The notes: a model not told the origin generated them from the letters alone. 64,000 nucleotides of DNA from Kitasatospora xanthocidica (GCF_014656195.1 NZ_BNBY01000016.1:100471-164470); one strand, 5' to 3'. Counted from the first letter of the stretch, positions 33,317-43,130 are shown. Made by a program: numbers and translations.

Positions 33317-34036
33317 ATGGAAACCGTGCCGCAGAACGCCGTGCCGCAGGACACCGTGCCGCAGGACACCGCGCCGCCCACCGCGCCGCCGATCCCGGAC
33401 GCCGGGCAGACCCGGTGGGTCCGCGAGCAGATCGCGGCCGAGCGCCTCGAACTCGCCGAGGTGCTCGCGGGCCTCACCCCCGAGCAGTGGAACGCGCCCT
33501 CGCTGTGCGGGGGTTGGCGGGTCCGCGAGGTGGCGGCGCACCTGAGCACCGGCTTCCGGCACTCGACGGCGCGCACGCTCCTCGAACTCGCCCGCTCCGG
33601 CGGCAACATCCACCGCATGTCCGACCGGATCGCCCGCCGCGACGCCGCCGTCATGACCGAGCGCGAACTCGCGGCCGCGATGGCCGACCACGCCGACGAC
33701 CCGTGGCGACCGCCCGTCGGCGGCCGGATCGCGGCCCTCGCCCATGACGCCGTGCACGGCCTCGACATCACCCTGGCGCTCGGTCTGCCCGCCCGCCTGC
33801 CGGTGGCCCGCGCGACGGCCCTGCTGGCCGGGGTGTCCCCCCGGACGCTGCGGTTCTTCGGTGCGCGGCTCGGCGGCGTCCGCCTGGTGGCGACGGACGC
33901 CGACTGGTCGTACGGGCACGGCCCGCTGACCGTGACAGGACGGGCGGAATACCTGCTGGCGGTGGCGTACGGGCGGCGGGTGCCGGAGGGGCTGCTGGCG
34001 GGGCCCGGCGCTGGGCGGTTCACCCGGGGCGGGTGA
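33317..34036 (+). CDS. Mycothiol-dependent maleylpyruvate isomerase-like (DinB-fold) protein
   Basis: A 239-aa protein. The N-terminal 25 residues are a Val-Pro-Gln repeat (VPQNAVPQDTVPQDT). Then comes the MDMPI/DinB-like bundle: LAEVLAGLTPEQWNAPSLCGGWRVREVAAHL with metal-ligand candidate His, and AHDAVHGLDITLALGLP with two further His residues. Proteins of this group use mycothiol as cofactor in actinobacteria, though most have no assigned substrate. It is divergent from the LysR gene, its likely regulator. Confidence 0.78.
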   Translation: METVPQNAVPQDTVPQDTAPPTAPPIPDAGQTRWVREQIAAERLELAEVLAGLTPEQWNAPSLCGGWRVREVAAHLSTGFRHSTARTLLELARSGGNIHRMSDRIARRDAAVMTERELAAAMADHADDPWRPPVGGRIAALAHDAVHGLDITLALGLPARLPVARATALLAGVSPRTLRFFGARLGGVRLVATDADWSYGHGPLTVTGRAEYLLAVAYGRRVPEGLLAGPGAGRFTRGG

Positions 34037-34117
34037 GGGGGCGCGTTTTCCGGGCGTCCGTGACTACGATCGGAAGAAGCCCTTCCGGATGGTGGTGAGA
34101 CGGAAGCCAGGTCGCCG

Positions 34118-35227
34118 ATGCCCCCGAGGTCCGAGCAGTGGCCGCCGTACGTGCGGGTCGCGCCGTGGTTGCTGATCGTCGGCGGGCTGGTGTGGAACGC
34201 GCTGGAACCGGCCGACTACTGGGGTGATCCGCTGCTGGCGGCGGCGGCCGTGCTGGCGGGCGCGCTGCTCTGGCTGCGGGACACCGTCGCGGTCGGGGTG
34301 GCCAATGTGACCGGGATCCTGCTGCTGTCCACCCAGGACGGGTCGATCGGGACCGGGGACGGCTACCTGGAGCTGGCGAACACGGCCTTCGCCGCGCTGC
34401 TCGGCGTCGGGGTCAACCGGGTGGTGGCCCGGCACGGGCAGCGGCTGGAGCGGGTGCGGTCGGTGGCGGAGGCCGCGCAGCGGGCGGTGTTGCCGGAGCC
34501 GCCGGGACGGGTGGGCCGGCTGGCGGTCGCGGCCTGCTATCGGGCCGCCCAGGACGAGGCGCTGATCGGCGGGGACGCGTACGCGCTGCAGGTCACCCCG
34601 TACGGCGTGCGCGGGCTGATCGCGGACGTGCGGGGCAAGGGGCTGCACGCGGTGGGGGCGGTCTCGGTGCTGCTGGGGGCCTTCCGGGAGTCCTCGCACC
34701 GGGTGGCCGACCTGGCCGCGCTCGCGGACGCGCTGGAGGACTCGCTGCTGCGGGAGGCGGACCGGCTGAGCGAGGAACTGCGGCTGGAGGGGTTCATCAC
34801 GGCGCTGCTGGTGGAGTTCCGGCCCGGGGAGGACGCGGTGCGCACGCTCGACTGCGGGCACCCCGGCCCGTACCTGCTGTGCCCCGGCCCGGTGCCGCAA
34901 GGCGGCGGATCGCGGGTGCGGCGGCTGGACGCGGCCGACCCGGGGCTGCCGCTGGGGATGGGCGGGCTGGGGATCGCCCGGCCCGCGCCGGAGACCCGGC
35001 CGTTCCCGCCCGGGTGCACGCTGCTGCTGGTGACCGACGGCGTGACCGAGGCCCGGGACGCGGCGGGGGAGTTCTACGACCCGGTGCTCGGGCTGGCCCC
35101 GCTGGGACCGTTCGCCGGCCCGGACGAGGTGCTGGACGCCTTGGTGGCGGACGTCGAGCGGTGGGCCGGCGGACCCCGGGACGACGACATGGCGGTGCTG
35201 GCGATCACCCACCGGGCGGCGGACTGA
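34118..35227 (+). CDS. Membrane-bound PP2C/SpoIIE-type serine phosphatase
   Basis: A 369-aa protein. Hydrophobic helices occupy about residues 15-110. A PP2C SpoIIE domain follows: LIGGDAY (metal-binding Asp), LIADVRGKGLHAVG, LDCGHPGPYLL, LVTDGVTEARD and RDDDMAVLAI, which together hold the metal-ligand aspartates. Such phosphatases usually act on anti-sigma-factor antagonists. No anti-sigma or STAS gene is adjacent. Confidence 0.87.
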   Translation: MPPRSEQWPPYVRVAPWLLIVGGLVWNALEPADYWGDPLLAAAAVLAGALLWLRDTVAVGVANVTGILLLSTQDGSIGTGDGYLELANTAFAALLGVGVNRVVARHGQRLERVRSVAEAAQRAVLPEPPGRVGRLAVAACYRAAQDEALIGGDAYALQVTPYGVRGLIADVRGKGLHAVGAVSVLLGAFRESSHRVADLAALADALEDSLLREADRLSEELRLEGFITALLVEFRPGEDAVRTLDCGHPGPYLLCPGPVPQGGGSRVRRLDAADPGLPLGMGGLGIARPAPETRPFPPGCTLLLVTDGVTEARDAAGEFYDPVLGLAPLGPFAGPDEVLDALVADVERWAGGPRDDDMAVLAITHRAAD

Positions 35228-35652
35228 GCGGAAGAGCCGGCCGCAGCACGGGTCGGCGACCGGGGGCCGATGACCGGGCTCGGCGACCGAACGACCGGCC
35301 GGGACCCAGTTCGACGGTTGCCGACGGTCACGGCGATATCACGATGAGGTGACGCTCGGGTGGCACTCCACGGGATCCGGCCAAGTTGAGTGGCACCGTC
35401 CGGTGGCCGGAAAGATCGTGTCCGGATACCGGACGGTGGAATGGACGGTCCGGCCCGGTGGTGCCCCGTACTCCCCTTGCCCCGTGGCCCCTTGGCCGAC
35501 CGGCGGTGCGGGCGCCGTGGCCGGTCCATAAGGGGCCGTAGGAGAAGCGCAAGGGGTGGCCGGGGGAGTGGCGGGATCGGGCCGACCTTCGGTTCGTCCG
35601 GAAAGGGACCTGATGCTTGCCCCGTTCGAAGGGGTGACCGAGAGTCGAACCG
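35228..35652. promoter_or_regulatory. Intergenic region ahead of the NRPS/MFS operon
   Basis: No gene. It has an inverted repeat GTCCGG-ATA-CCGGAC (35420-35434) and several cggtgg/gtccgg repeats. This is the likely promoter region of the MFS-NRPS operon. No ARE-like AT-rich box was seen here, so control by the receptor is probably indirect through the SARP. Confidence 0.5.
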
Positions 35653-37014
35653 ATGAATGAGAAGCCTCACCCCAGCCCGGCCCGTCTGCTCGGCCACCGC
35701 GACTTCCGGCTCCTGCTGACCGGAGCCGCGGCGGCCCAGACGGGCAGTCAGGTCACGCTGGTCGCCCTGCCCCTGGTGGCGGTGATGGTGCTGGACGCCA
35801 CCCCGTTCGAGGTCGGCCTGCTGACCGCCGCCGAGACCGCCGCCTTCCTGCTGGTCGGCCTGCCGGCCGGCGCCTGGCTGGACCGGATGCGCAAGCTGCC
35901 GGTGCTGATCCGCGCCGACCTCGTGCGCTGCGTGGCCGTCGGGTCGATCCCGCCGGCCGCGGCACTCGGGGTGCTGACCATGCCGCAGCTCTACCTGGTG
36001 GCGCTGGTCACCGGGGTGGCGACGGTCTTCTTCGACGTCGCCCACCAGTCCTTCCTGCCCGCCGTCCTGCCGCGCGAGCAGTTGGTCGGCGGCAACGGGG
36101 CGTTGGAGACGGTCCGTTCCTCGGCGCAGATCGCCGGGCCCGGGCTCGGCGGCGGGCTGGTCCAGCTGCTCGGCGCGCCGCTCGCCATCGTGGCCGACGC
36201 CCTCGGCTACCTGGCCTCCGCGCTGCTGCTCGCCCGGATCAAGGTCGAGGAGCCGCGGCCGGAGCCGGAGCCCGGGCGCTCGCTGCGCGCCGAGGTCGGC
36301 GAGGGCGTCCGATTCGTGCTCGGGCACCCGCTGCTGCGGGCGATCGCCACCGCCACCGCCGTGTCCAACCTGTTCGCCGCGGTACTGATGGCCGTGCAGA
36401 CGGTCTTCTGGGTACGGGTCCTCGACCTGTCGCCGGGAGTCATCGGCATCCTGCTGTCGACCTCCGCCGTCGGCGGACTGGCGGGCGCGCTGTGCGCCGG
36501 GTACCTGGCGCGGCGGGTCGGGCAGGCCCGGCTGATCTGGCTGTCCACGGTGGTGACGGCGCCGTTCGCGGTGCTGTGGCCGTTGTCCGGCGCCGGTGCG
36601 GGCGTGGTGCTGTTCGGCCTGGCCTCCGGGGTGGTGCTGTTCGGCGCGGTCGCCTACAACGTCGCCCAGGTCAGCTTCCGGCAGAGCGTCTGCCCGCCCG
36701 AGCTGCTCGGCCGGATGAACGCCACCATGCGCTTCCTCGTGTGGGGCACGCTGCCGATCGGCGCGCTCGGCGGCGGCATCGTCGCCGACTCGGCCGGGCC
36801 GCGCACCGCGCTGTGGCTCTGCGCGATCGGCTTCCTGCTCGTGCCGGTGCCGCTGCTGCTCTCGCCGCTGCGAGGGATGCGCGACCTGCCGGGTGGCGCA
36901 GCGCCAGGTGGCGCGGCACCGGGTGCCGAGGACGACAGCGGTACCGCCCAGGAGGCCGCAGCCGAGGAGACCACCCCCGCCCAGGAGCCCGCCGCGAGCC
37001 CCACCACCTCCTGA
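35653..37014 (+). CDS. MFS transporter, probable exporter of the NRPS product
   Basis: A 453-aa protein with about 12 helices of the DHA3/EntS type (LLLTGAAAAQTGSQVTLVALPLVAVMVL; GAWLDRMRKLPVLIRADLVRC as loop 2-3). The C-terminal 45 residues are hydrophilic (Gly/Ala then Glu-rich, with repeated GGAAPGGAAPG). It is 70 bases ahead of the condensation-domain gene on the same strand, so I infer it exports the peptide or gives self-resistance. Confidence 0.8.
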   Translation: MNEKPHPSPARLLGHRDFRLLLTGAAAAQTGSQVTLVALPLVAVMVLDATPFEVGLLTAAETAAFLLVGLPAGAWLDRMRKLPVLIRADLVRCVAVGSIPPAAALGVLTMPQLYLVALVTGVATVFFDVAHQSFLPAVLPREQLVGGNGALETVRSSAQIAGPGLGGGLVQLLGAPLAIVADALGYLASALLLARIKVEEPRPEPEPGRSLRAEVGEGVRFVLGHPLLRAIATATAVSNLFAAVLMAVQTVFWVRVLDLSPGVIGILLSTSAVGGLAGALCAGYLARRVGQARLIWLSTVVTAPFAVLWPLSGAGAGVVLFGLASGVVLFGAVAYNVAQVSFRQSVCPPELLGRMNATMRFLVWGTLPIGALGGGIVADSAGPRTALWLCAIGFLLVPVPLLLSPLRGMRDLPGGAAPGGAAPGAEDDSGTAQEAAAEETTPAQEPAASPTTS

Positions 37015-37084
37015 CCGAACCAGACCTGCCGAACCAGACCTGCCGAACCTGCCGAGCCGCGACCGGAAACCGGAGACCGTTCCC

Positions 37085-38407
37085 GTGCACGCCAGCATCA
37101 CCGCCGCCTACCTCGCCCGGTACCGCAAAGCCGCCGCCGACTCCCCGGCCGAGCTGCTCCCGCTGACCGGTGCCCAGCGGCGCTTCCTGATCACCCGCCG
37201 ACTCGCACCGCAGACCCGCTCCGACGTCGTCCCGCTGTTCTTCGCCTACCCGCGCGGCACCCTCGACGAGCGGCGGCTGGCCCGCGCCGCCGCCGCGGTC
37301 GCCGCCCGCCACCCGGCCCTGTGCGGCGGCTTCGCCACCGTGCGCGGCACACCCGTCCTGCGCACCGGCGGCCCCTCGGCCGAGGCCGCCCGGATCGCCG
37401 TCGCCCCCGGCGGCACCGCCCGCGAAGCGCTCCGCACGGCCCTGCTGGACTGGCCCGTCGACGGGCCCGCGCTACGCCTGCTCTTCGCCCGGGAGCCTGA
37501 CGGCGACGAGGAGTTGCTCGCCCTCGCCCTGGACCACGCGGCCTGCGACGAGCAGTCCCTCGGGGTGCTCACCGCCGAGCTGAGCCAGGCCTACGAGGCG
37601 GACGAACCGCCGGCCGCCGGGCCCGCGCCACAGGCCCTCGCCGACTACCGGCAGGCGGTCGAACTCCAGCTGGCCGCCGAGGACGCCGCCGGCGGCCCCG
37701 CCGCGCAAGCCCACTGGGGCCGGCGACTCGGGGGCCTGACCGGGGCGGGCGGCGGCGCGGCCGCCGCCACCGGGATGCTCACCGAACGGCTGCCCGCCGC
37801 CGAGGGCGCCGCCCGCGGCGCGGTCTTCCCCGCCCTGCTGGACGCCGTCGGCGCCGCCGCACACCGGCTGCAGCGGGAGGCCGGACCGCTCGCGCTCGGC
37901 TACCCCTGGGGCGGGCGCCCGCCCGGCGCGCCCGCCGCGCTCGGGTGCTTCCTCAACACCCTGGTGCACCCGGCCGGTCCGACCAGCCCGGCCGGTCCGA
38001 CCAGCCCTGCCGGTCCGGCCAGCCCGGCCGCGCCGGTCGGCACGAGCGACCTGGACGCCCTCGCCGACGCCTGGTGGGACGACCTCGACCACGCCGGCAC
38101 CCCGTTCGACGAGGTGGTCCGCGCCGCCCGTACCGCCGGGGCTCCCTGGTCGGGCGCGCTGGACGCCATGCTCACCCTGGAGGACCTGCACCGCCGCCCG
38201 CCGCTGGTGCTCGGCGGCACGCCCGGCCGGGAGACCCACCTGGCCGGACGACCGCTGGCCGCGCCGCTCGCCGTCTCAGCCTCGCACGGCGACGACCTGC
38301 TGGTCCGGCTCGCCTGGGACAGCGACCGCTTCCCCGAGGCGGACGCCCGCGCGGCCTTCGACGACCTGCTTGCCGTGCTGCGCCACCACCTGCACGCCCA
38401 CGTCTGA
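37085..38407 (+). CDS. Freestanding NRPS condensation-type domain with altered active site
   Basis: A 440-aa protein, one C-domain in length. LPLTGAQRRFLITRRL is the C1 motif. The C3 catalytic motif HHxxxDG reads DHAACDE (150-156): the second His and the Asp are kept, the first His is Asp and the Gly is Glu. YPWGGRPPGAP...GCFLNTLV resembles the C5 motif. A Pro/Ala/Gly linker (PAGPTSPAGPTSPAGP) interrupts the C-terminal lobe at about 297-317. GTG 37085 has ggaga upstream. It may couple amino acids between the freestanding A-T proteins, catalyse release, or act as a structural partner. Confidence 0.8.
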   Translation: MHASITAAYLARYRKAAADSPAELLPLTGAQRRFLITRRLAPQTRSDVVPLFFAYPRGTLDERRLARAAAAVAARHPALCGGFATVRGTPVLRTGGPSAEAARIAVAPGGTAREALRTALLDWPVDGPALRLLFAREPDGDEELLALALDHAACDEQSLGVLTAELSQAYEADEPPAAGPAPQALADYRQAVELQLAAEDAAGGPAAQAHWGRRLGGLTGAGGGAAAATGMLTERLPAAEGAARGAVFPALLDAVGAAAHRLQREAGPLALGYPWGGRPPGAPAALGCFLNTLVHPAGPTSPAGPTSPAGPASPAAPVGTSDLDALADAWWDDLDHAGTPFDEVVRAARTAGAPWSGALDAMLTLEDLHRRPPLVLGGTPGRETHLAGRPLAAPLAVSASHGDDLLVRLAWDSDRFPEADARAAFDDLLAVLRHHLHAHV

Positions 38408-38779
38408 ACGTCCGTACCTGAACGTCCCCACCCGGACGTCCACTTCTGAACGTCCGTACCGGAGAACGCCCGAACGCCACGCCCGAACGCGCCCGCCCCG
38501 GACGGGGCGTGTGCCGCCAAGCGTCGCGCCCGAGCGCGCGCACCGACGCCCCGCACCCCACGCCGCGGGCCCGAACTCCCCCACCGGATCCGCCTCTCCG
38601 GATCCACCGCGCCCCGCCGGGGCGTGCCCGCACGGGCACATCCGCGCGGACGCCCGGACCAAGAACCCGGTCCGCACCTCACCCCGGTGCGGACCGGCCC
38701 ACCGGCCGGAGCGGGACCACCCCACACCCGCCACCGGCCACCGCAGTGCCGACAAGCCCACCACACAAGGGAGCCGCCC
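38408..38779. other. Gap inside the NRPS operon with short direct repeats
   Basis: 372 bases without a convincing gene. CTGAACGTCCGTACC occurs at 38406-38420 and again at 38447-38461, with cgaacg-rich repeats beyond. It could hold a second promoter for the C-A-T gene. Confidence 0.45.
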
Positions 38780-41700
38780 ATGTTCGCACTCTCTCCGTCG
38801 CAGGAGATCGTCTGGCTGCACGAGCAGATGCTGCCCGGAAGCCGCGCCTACAACTTCACCGCCGTCCTCGACCTGTGGGGCGCCCTCGACCGGGACGCGC
38901 TGCACGCCGGTCTGGCCGCCGTCCTGGACCACCACCCCGGCCTGCGGCTGGAGTTGGTGCCCAGCGCGGAGGGGCTGCCCGGGCAGCGGGTCGCCGAGGG
39001 ATGTCAACCGGAGCTGCGCCACAGCGACTTCGCCGCCGAGGCGGATCCGGAGGCCGTCTTCCGGCAGCTGCTCGCCGCCGAGGCCGAGGAGCCGCTGGAC
39101 ACCGAGCGGGCGCCGCTGCTGCGCTGGCACCTGGTCAAGCTCGCCGAGGACCACCACCGCCTGGTCCACGTCGAGCACCACCTCGTCCACGACGGCCACT
39201 CCTTCGCGATCCTGCTGCGCGACCTGTTCACCGTCTACCGTGCCCGGGTCCTCGGCGAGTCGTACGAGCTGGCCACCGCCCCCTCGTACGAGGACCACGC
39301 GCGCTCGGCCGCCGGCGTCTCCCGCGACCGCGCACTCGACTTCTGGACCAAGGAGCTGACCGACGCGCCGCGCGAGGTCACGCTGCCCGGACTGGCCCGG
39401 CCGGGCACCGAGCGCCGCCACCGCGGCGGGCAGCTGCGCCAGGCGATCGGCGCCGACCTCGCGGGGCGGCTGCGCGAGCGCAGCAAGACCGACGGGCACA
39501 CCCCGTTCAGCACCCTGCTGGCCCTGCTCGCCGAGCTGCTGCGCCGGCACAGTGGGCACCGCGAGCTCGTCGTCGGCACCGCCGTCGGCAACCGCCCGGA
39601 GGGCTTCGAGGGCACCGTCGGGATGTTCGTGAACACCGTGCCGCTGCGTCTGCGGCTGGACCCGGCCGCGCCCGGCACCGAGGCCGTGGACGAGGTCACC
39701 GACGTCCTGATGCGCGCGCTGCCGTACCAGGACCTGCCGGTGCAGGAGCTGACCCGCCGGCTCGGCCTGCACACCAGCGGCGCCGACAACCCGCTGTGGA
39801 ACGTGATGTTCAGCGCGCACGACGCGGCGCTGCCGGACGTCCAGGCGCCCGGGCTGGAGGTCTCGCTGTACGAGGGCTTCAACACCGGCACCACCCGCTT
39901 CGACCTCGACCTGGTGCTGCTGCCCGACGACCGCCGGGTGGTCGGCGAGAAGCACGGCGCGGCCGGGATGACCCTGGTCTGGGACTACGACGCGGACCTG
40001 TTCCGCGAGTCGGAGGCGGTGCTGCTGTCCGAGCGGCTGCTGGAGCTGCTGCGCTGCTACCTCGACCAGCCGCAGGCGCCGATCGCCGAGCTGGCCCCGG
40101 CGCCCGAGGCCGAGCCCGCCGCCGGGCCGACCGCCGAGGAGACCGCCGCCGCGGCCCCGCTGCTCGACCCGGCCGCCGCCCACGACCCCACCGCGCTCGC
40201 CCTGCTGGCCGGCACCGAGCGGATCAGCTACGGCGAACTCGACCGCCGCGTCACCGAGTTGGCCGAGCGGCTGCGCGCCGCCGGGGTCACGCCCGGCCAG
40301 CCGGTGGCCGCCGTGCTGCCGCGCGGCGCCGACAGCGTGGTGGCCCTGCTCGCCTGCCTGCGCCACGGCGCCGTCTACGCGCCGCTGTCCACCGAGGACC
40401 CGGCGGCCCGGCTCGGCCTGCTGCTGGAGCGGCTGAGCCCGGCCCTGGTCCTGGCCACCCGGCAGAGCGCGCTCGCGCTGCCCGCCGAGGGCGTCACCCC
40501 GGCGCTGCTGGACGGCCCGGCCTTCCCGAAGGCCGAGCCGACCGCCGTCCTGGACGGTGCCGCCTACCTGATCCACACCTCCGGTTCGACCGGCGTGCCC
40601 AAGCCCGTCCGGGTCGGCCGCGCGGCGCTCGCCGGGTACGTCGCCGCGATCGCCGCCCGGTACGGGCTCACCTCCGCCGACCGGGTGCTGCTGTTCGCCC
40701 GGCCGTCCTTCGACGTGGCCCTGGAGGAGGTGCTGCCCGCGCTCGCGGCCGGCGCCGCCCTGGTCGTGCCGCAGCGCGAAGTGCCCACCGGGCCCGAGCT
40801 GGTGGCCGTCCTGGCCGCCCGCGGCGTCACCGTGGCCAACCTGCCGACCAGCTACCTGCTCGCCGTCCGCGAGGACCTGCGCGAGGCGCTGCGCGACGGC
40901 CGCTGGACGCCCCGGCTGCTCGTCCTCGGCGGTGAGCGGCTGCCCGCCCGGGCCCTCGCCGACCTGACCGGGGCCACCACCGTGCTGAACGCCTACGGGG
41001 TCACCGAGGCCACCGTCACCTCCACCGTGTACGAGGTGACCGCGGCCGACGTCGCCGAGGACGGCGAGATCCCGCTCGGCACCGAACTGGACGGCGTGCG
41101 GATGCACGTCCTGGACGACATGCTGCGCCCGCTCCCGGCCGGCTGCGTCGGCGAACTCGTCGTCGGCGGAACCATGGTGGCCGACGGCTACCTCGGACTC
41201 CCGGAGCCGACCGCCGCCCGCTTCGTCACCGTCCCCGCGCTCGGCGGCGCCCGGGTCTACCGCACCGGCGACCGCGGCTACCGCGACCTGGACGGCCGGC
41301 TCCGCTTCCTCGGCCGCGCCGACAACCAGGTCAAGCTGCGCGGCCACCGGATCGAACTGGAGGAGATCGAGGCCGCCGCCTCCGCCGAACTCGGCGGCCG
41401 CTCCTGCGCGGTGGTGCTGCACACCGACCCGCGGACCGGGCCCCGGCTGCTCGGCTTCCTGGAGGGCGCCGACCGCCCCGACCAGGCCGCCCTGCACGAG
41501 GCGCTCGCCCGCCGGCTGCCCGGCGGACTCGTCCCGGCGAGCTGGACCGCCGTCGCCGCGATGCCGACCCTGCCCGGCGGCAAGCCCGACCGCGCCGCGC
41601 TCACCCGGCTCGCGGACCGGGCCGGCGACACCACCGCCGAGGAACCGGCCGCGCCGAGCGCCTTCGCCGACCCCGGCCAGGAACTGATCGCCGCGGCCTG

Positions 41701-41893
41701 GCGCGAGGTGCTCGGCCACGACCGCTTCACCGCGGACTCGCACTTCTTCGAGGTCGGCGGCCACTCGCTGCTCGCCGCCCAACTCGCGGCCTACCTGGAG
41801 CCGCACCTCGGCAGCCGCCCGCCGCTGCGCACCCTGTTCCGCCACGCCGTGCTGGCCGACCAGGCCCGCGCCCTCGCCGGAGGTACCAAGTGA
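38780..41893 (+). CDS. NRPS: condensation-adenylation-carrier (C-A-T)
   Basis: A 1037-aa protein. The C domain (about 1-430) has an intact HHLVHDG motif at 133-139. The A domain (about 460-945): TSGSTG at 600-605 (A3, with PKP in place of PKG), SFDVALEEV (A4), NAYGVTEAT (A5), YRTGDRG (A7), GRADNQVKLRGHRIEL (A8) and catalytic Lys935 in GGKPDR (A10). The carrier's phosphopantetheine Ser996 is in GGHSLLA. By hand alignment to GrsA the pocket reads roughly D-V-E-N-V-G-A-V-T; the acidic residue suggests a basic or amino-bearing substrate, with low certainty. ATG 38780 follows aagggag. The stop overlaps the next gene (GTGA). Confidence 0.92.
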   Translation: MFALSPSQEIVWLHEQMLPGSRAYNFTAVLDLWGALDRDALHAGLAAVLDHHPGLRLELVPSAEGLPGQRVAEGCQPELRHSDFAAEADPEAVFRQLLAAEAEEPLDTERAPLLRWHLVKLAEDHHRLVHVEHHLVHDGHSFAILLRDLFTVYRARVLGESYELATAPSYEDHARSAAGVSRDRALDFWTKELTDAPREVTLPGLARPGTERRHRGGQLRQAIGADLAGRLRERSKTDGHTPFSTLLALLAELLRRHSGHRELVVGTAVGNRPEGFEGTVGMFVNTVPLRLRLDPAAPGTEAVDEVTDVLMRALPYQDLPVQELTRRLGLHTSGADNPLWNVMFSAHDAALPDVQAPGLEVSLYEGFNTGTTRFDLDLVLLPDDRRVVGEKHGAAGMTLVWDYDADLFRESEAVLLSERLLELLRCYLDQPQAPIAELAPAPEAEPAAGPTAEETAAAAPLLDPAAAHDPTALALLAGTERISYGELDRRVTELAERLRAAGVTPGQPVAAVLPRGADSVVALLACLRHGAVYAPLSTEDPAARLGLLLERLSPALVLATRQSALALPAEGVTPALLDGPAFPKAEPTAVLDGAAYLIHTSGSTGVPKPVRVGRAALAGYVAAIAARYGLTSADRVLLFARPSFDVALEEVLPALAAGAALVVPQREVPTGPELVAVLAARGVTVANLPTSYLLAVREDLREALRDGRWTPRLLVLGGERLPARALADLTGATTVLNAYGVTEATVTSTVYEVTAADVAEDGEIPLGTELDGVRMHVLDDMLRPLPAGCVGELVVGGTMVADGYLGLPEPTAARFVTVPALGGARVYRTGDRGYRDLDGRLRFLGRADNQVKLRGHRIELEEIEAAASAELGGRSCAVVLHTDPRTGPRLLGFLEGADRPDQAALHEALARRLPGGLVPASWTAVAAMPTLPGGKPDRAALTRLADRAGDTTAEEPAAPSAFADPGQELIAAAWREVLGHDRFTADSHFFEVGGHSLLAAQLAAYLEPHLGSRPPLRTLFRHAVLADQARALAGGTK

Positions 41894-43065
41894 CCGCCCC
41901 CTCCGCCGTCCTGGAAGACGGCCACCGCGAACTCGTCGACGCCTTCGAGAGCTTCATCCGCCGCGAACTCGTGCCGCTGGCCGCCGAGCTGCCCGAGACC
42001 GCCGACCAGGTGCCGGGTGACCTGCGCCGCTACGTCCGCAAGCGCTCCGCCGCGCTCGGCTTCTACGCGGGCGACTACCCCGAGGAGCTCGGCGGCTCCG
42101 ACATGCCCTTCACCGCCGTCGTCCTGCTGCACCACGCCGCCGGGCGCAGCGGCTGCGTCCTCGCCCCGTACGCGCTGGCCGGCTCCGACGGCCCCAGCCC
42201 GCTGCTGCGCAACGGCACCCCCGAGCAGGTCGAGCGCCACCTCGTCCCGCTGGTGCGCGGCGAGCAGACCCGCTGCCTCGCCCTCACCGAGCCGCACGCC
42301 GGCTCCGACGCCTTCCGCCTCACCACCACCGCCGTGCTCGACGGCGACCGCTGGGTGCTCAACGGGCGCAAGACCTTCGTCAGCAACGCCGAGCACGCCG
42401 GGATCGCGCTGGTCATCGCCGCCACCGACCTCGGCGACGGCGCCGGCCCCACCAGCGGGGCGACCGCCTTCGTGCTGCCGATGGACCAGCCCGGGCTGCG
42501 GATCGGCCAGCGCTACGAAGGCATGTCCGGCGAGCCGCTGTTCGAGCTGCTGCTCGACGGGGTCACCGTCGGCCAGGAGGCCGTGATCGGCGGCGAGGAG
42601 GGCATCGGCGCGGCCACCGCCCTCGCCATCGACAGCCTCTCCCGGGGCCGGCTGGTGGTCGCCGCGATGTGCAACGGCATCGCCGAGTACGCGCTGCGCG
42701 CCGGCGTCGAGTACGCCAAGGAGCGGCGCGCCTTCGGCCGGGTGATCGGCGAGTACCAGCACGTCCAGGAGCACCTGGTCACCACCCGGGCCGAGGTCGA
42801 GTCCTCCAAGCTGCTCACCCTCGCCTGCGCCCGGCTGGTCGACGAGGGCACCGAGTCGCCCGAGAACGCCGCGCTCGCCAAGCTCACCGCCTCCGAGACC
42901 GCCGTGCGCGCGGTGGACCGCTCGCTCCAGGTCCACGGCGCCACCGGCTGGGTGCGCGGCCACCCGCTGGAGTTCCTGTACCGCTACGTGCGGATGACCA
43001 CGATCATCGAGGGGACCTCCGAGGTCCAGAAGGTGATCATCGCCCGTTCCATGGGCCTGAACTGA
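41890..43065 (+). CDS. Acyl-CoA dehydrogenase-like flavoprotein in the NRPS operon
   Basis: A 391-aa protein of ACAD length. LTEPHAGSDAF is the first ACAD signature, and IIEGTSEVQKVIIAR carries the catalytic base Glu374. FVSNAEHAGIAL and HGATGWVRGHP complete the FAD-binding pattern. Its GTG overlaps the C-A-T stop, so it is translated with it. In NRPS pathways such enzymes desaturate carrier-bound aminoacyl groups (as in pyrrole formation from prolyl-carrier protein) rather than fatty acyl-CoA. Here I infer it introduces an alpha,beta double bond into a tethered residue. Confidence 0.88.
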   Translation: MTAPSAVLEDGHRELVDAFESFIRRELVPLAAELPETADQVPGDLRRYVRKRSAALGFYAGDYPEELGGSDMPFTAVVLLHHAAGRSGCVLAPYALAGSDGPSPLLRNGTPEQVERHLVPLVRGEQTRCLALTEPHAGSDAFRLTTTAVLDGDRWVLNGRKTFVSNAEHAGIALVIAATDLGDGAGPTSGATAFVLPMDQPGLRIGQRYEGMSGEPLFELLLDGVTVGQEAVIGGEEGIGAATALAIDSLSRGRLVVAAMCNGIAEYALRAGVEYAKERRAFGRVIGEYQHVQEHLVTTRAEVESSKLLTLACARLVDEGTESPENAALAKLTASETAVRAVDRSLQVHGATGWVRGHPLEFLYRYVRMTTIIEGTSEVQKVIIARSMGLN

Positions 43066-43130
43066 CGGCTCGTCAGCCGGGATTCGTCAGCCGACTCGCC
43101 AGTCAGCTCGTCATGAGAATGGAGACCACG

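Noticed and set aside
35328..35552. 74-codon minus-strand ORF ahead of the MFS gene
   Set aside because: Arg/Gly/His-rich, no ribosome site and no family; reads as a shadow of regulatory DNA.
38408..38779. N-terminal extension of the C-A-T protein from 38624
   Set aside because: The extension is Pro/Arg-rich without similarity, while ATG 38780 has a clear aagggag site and begins the C domain.
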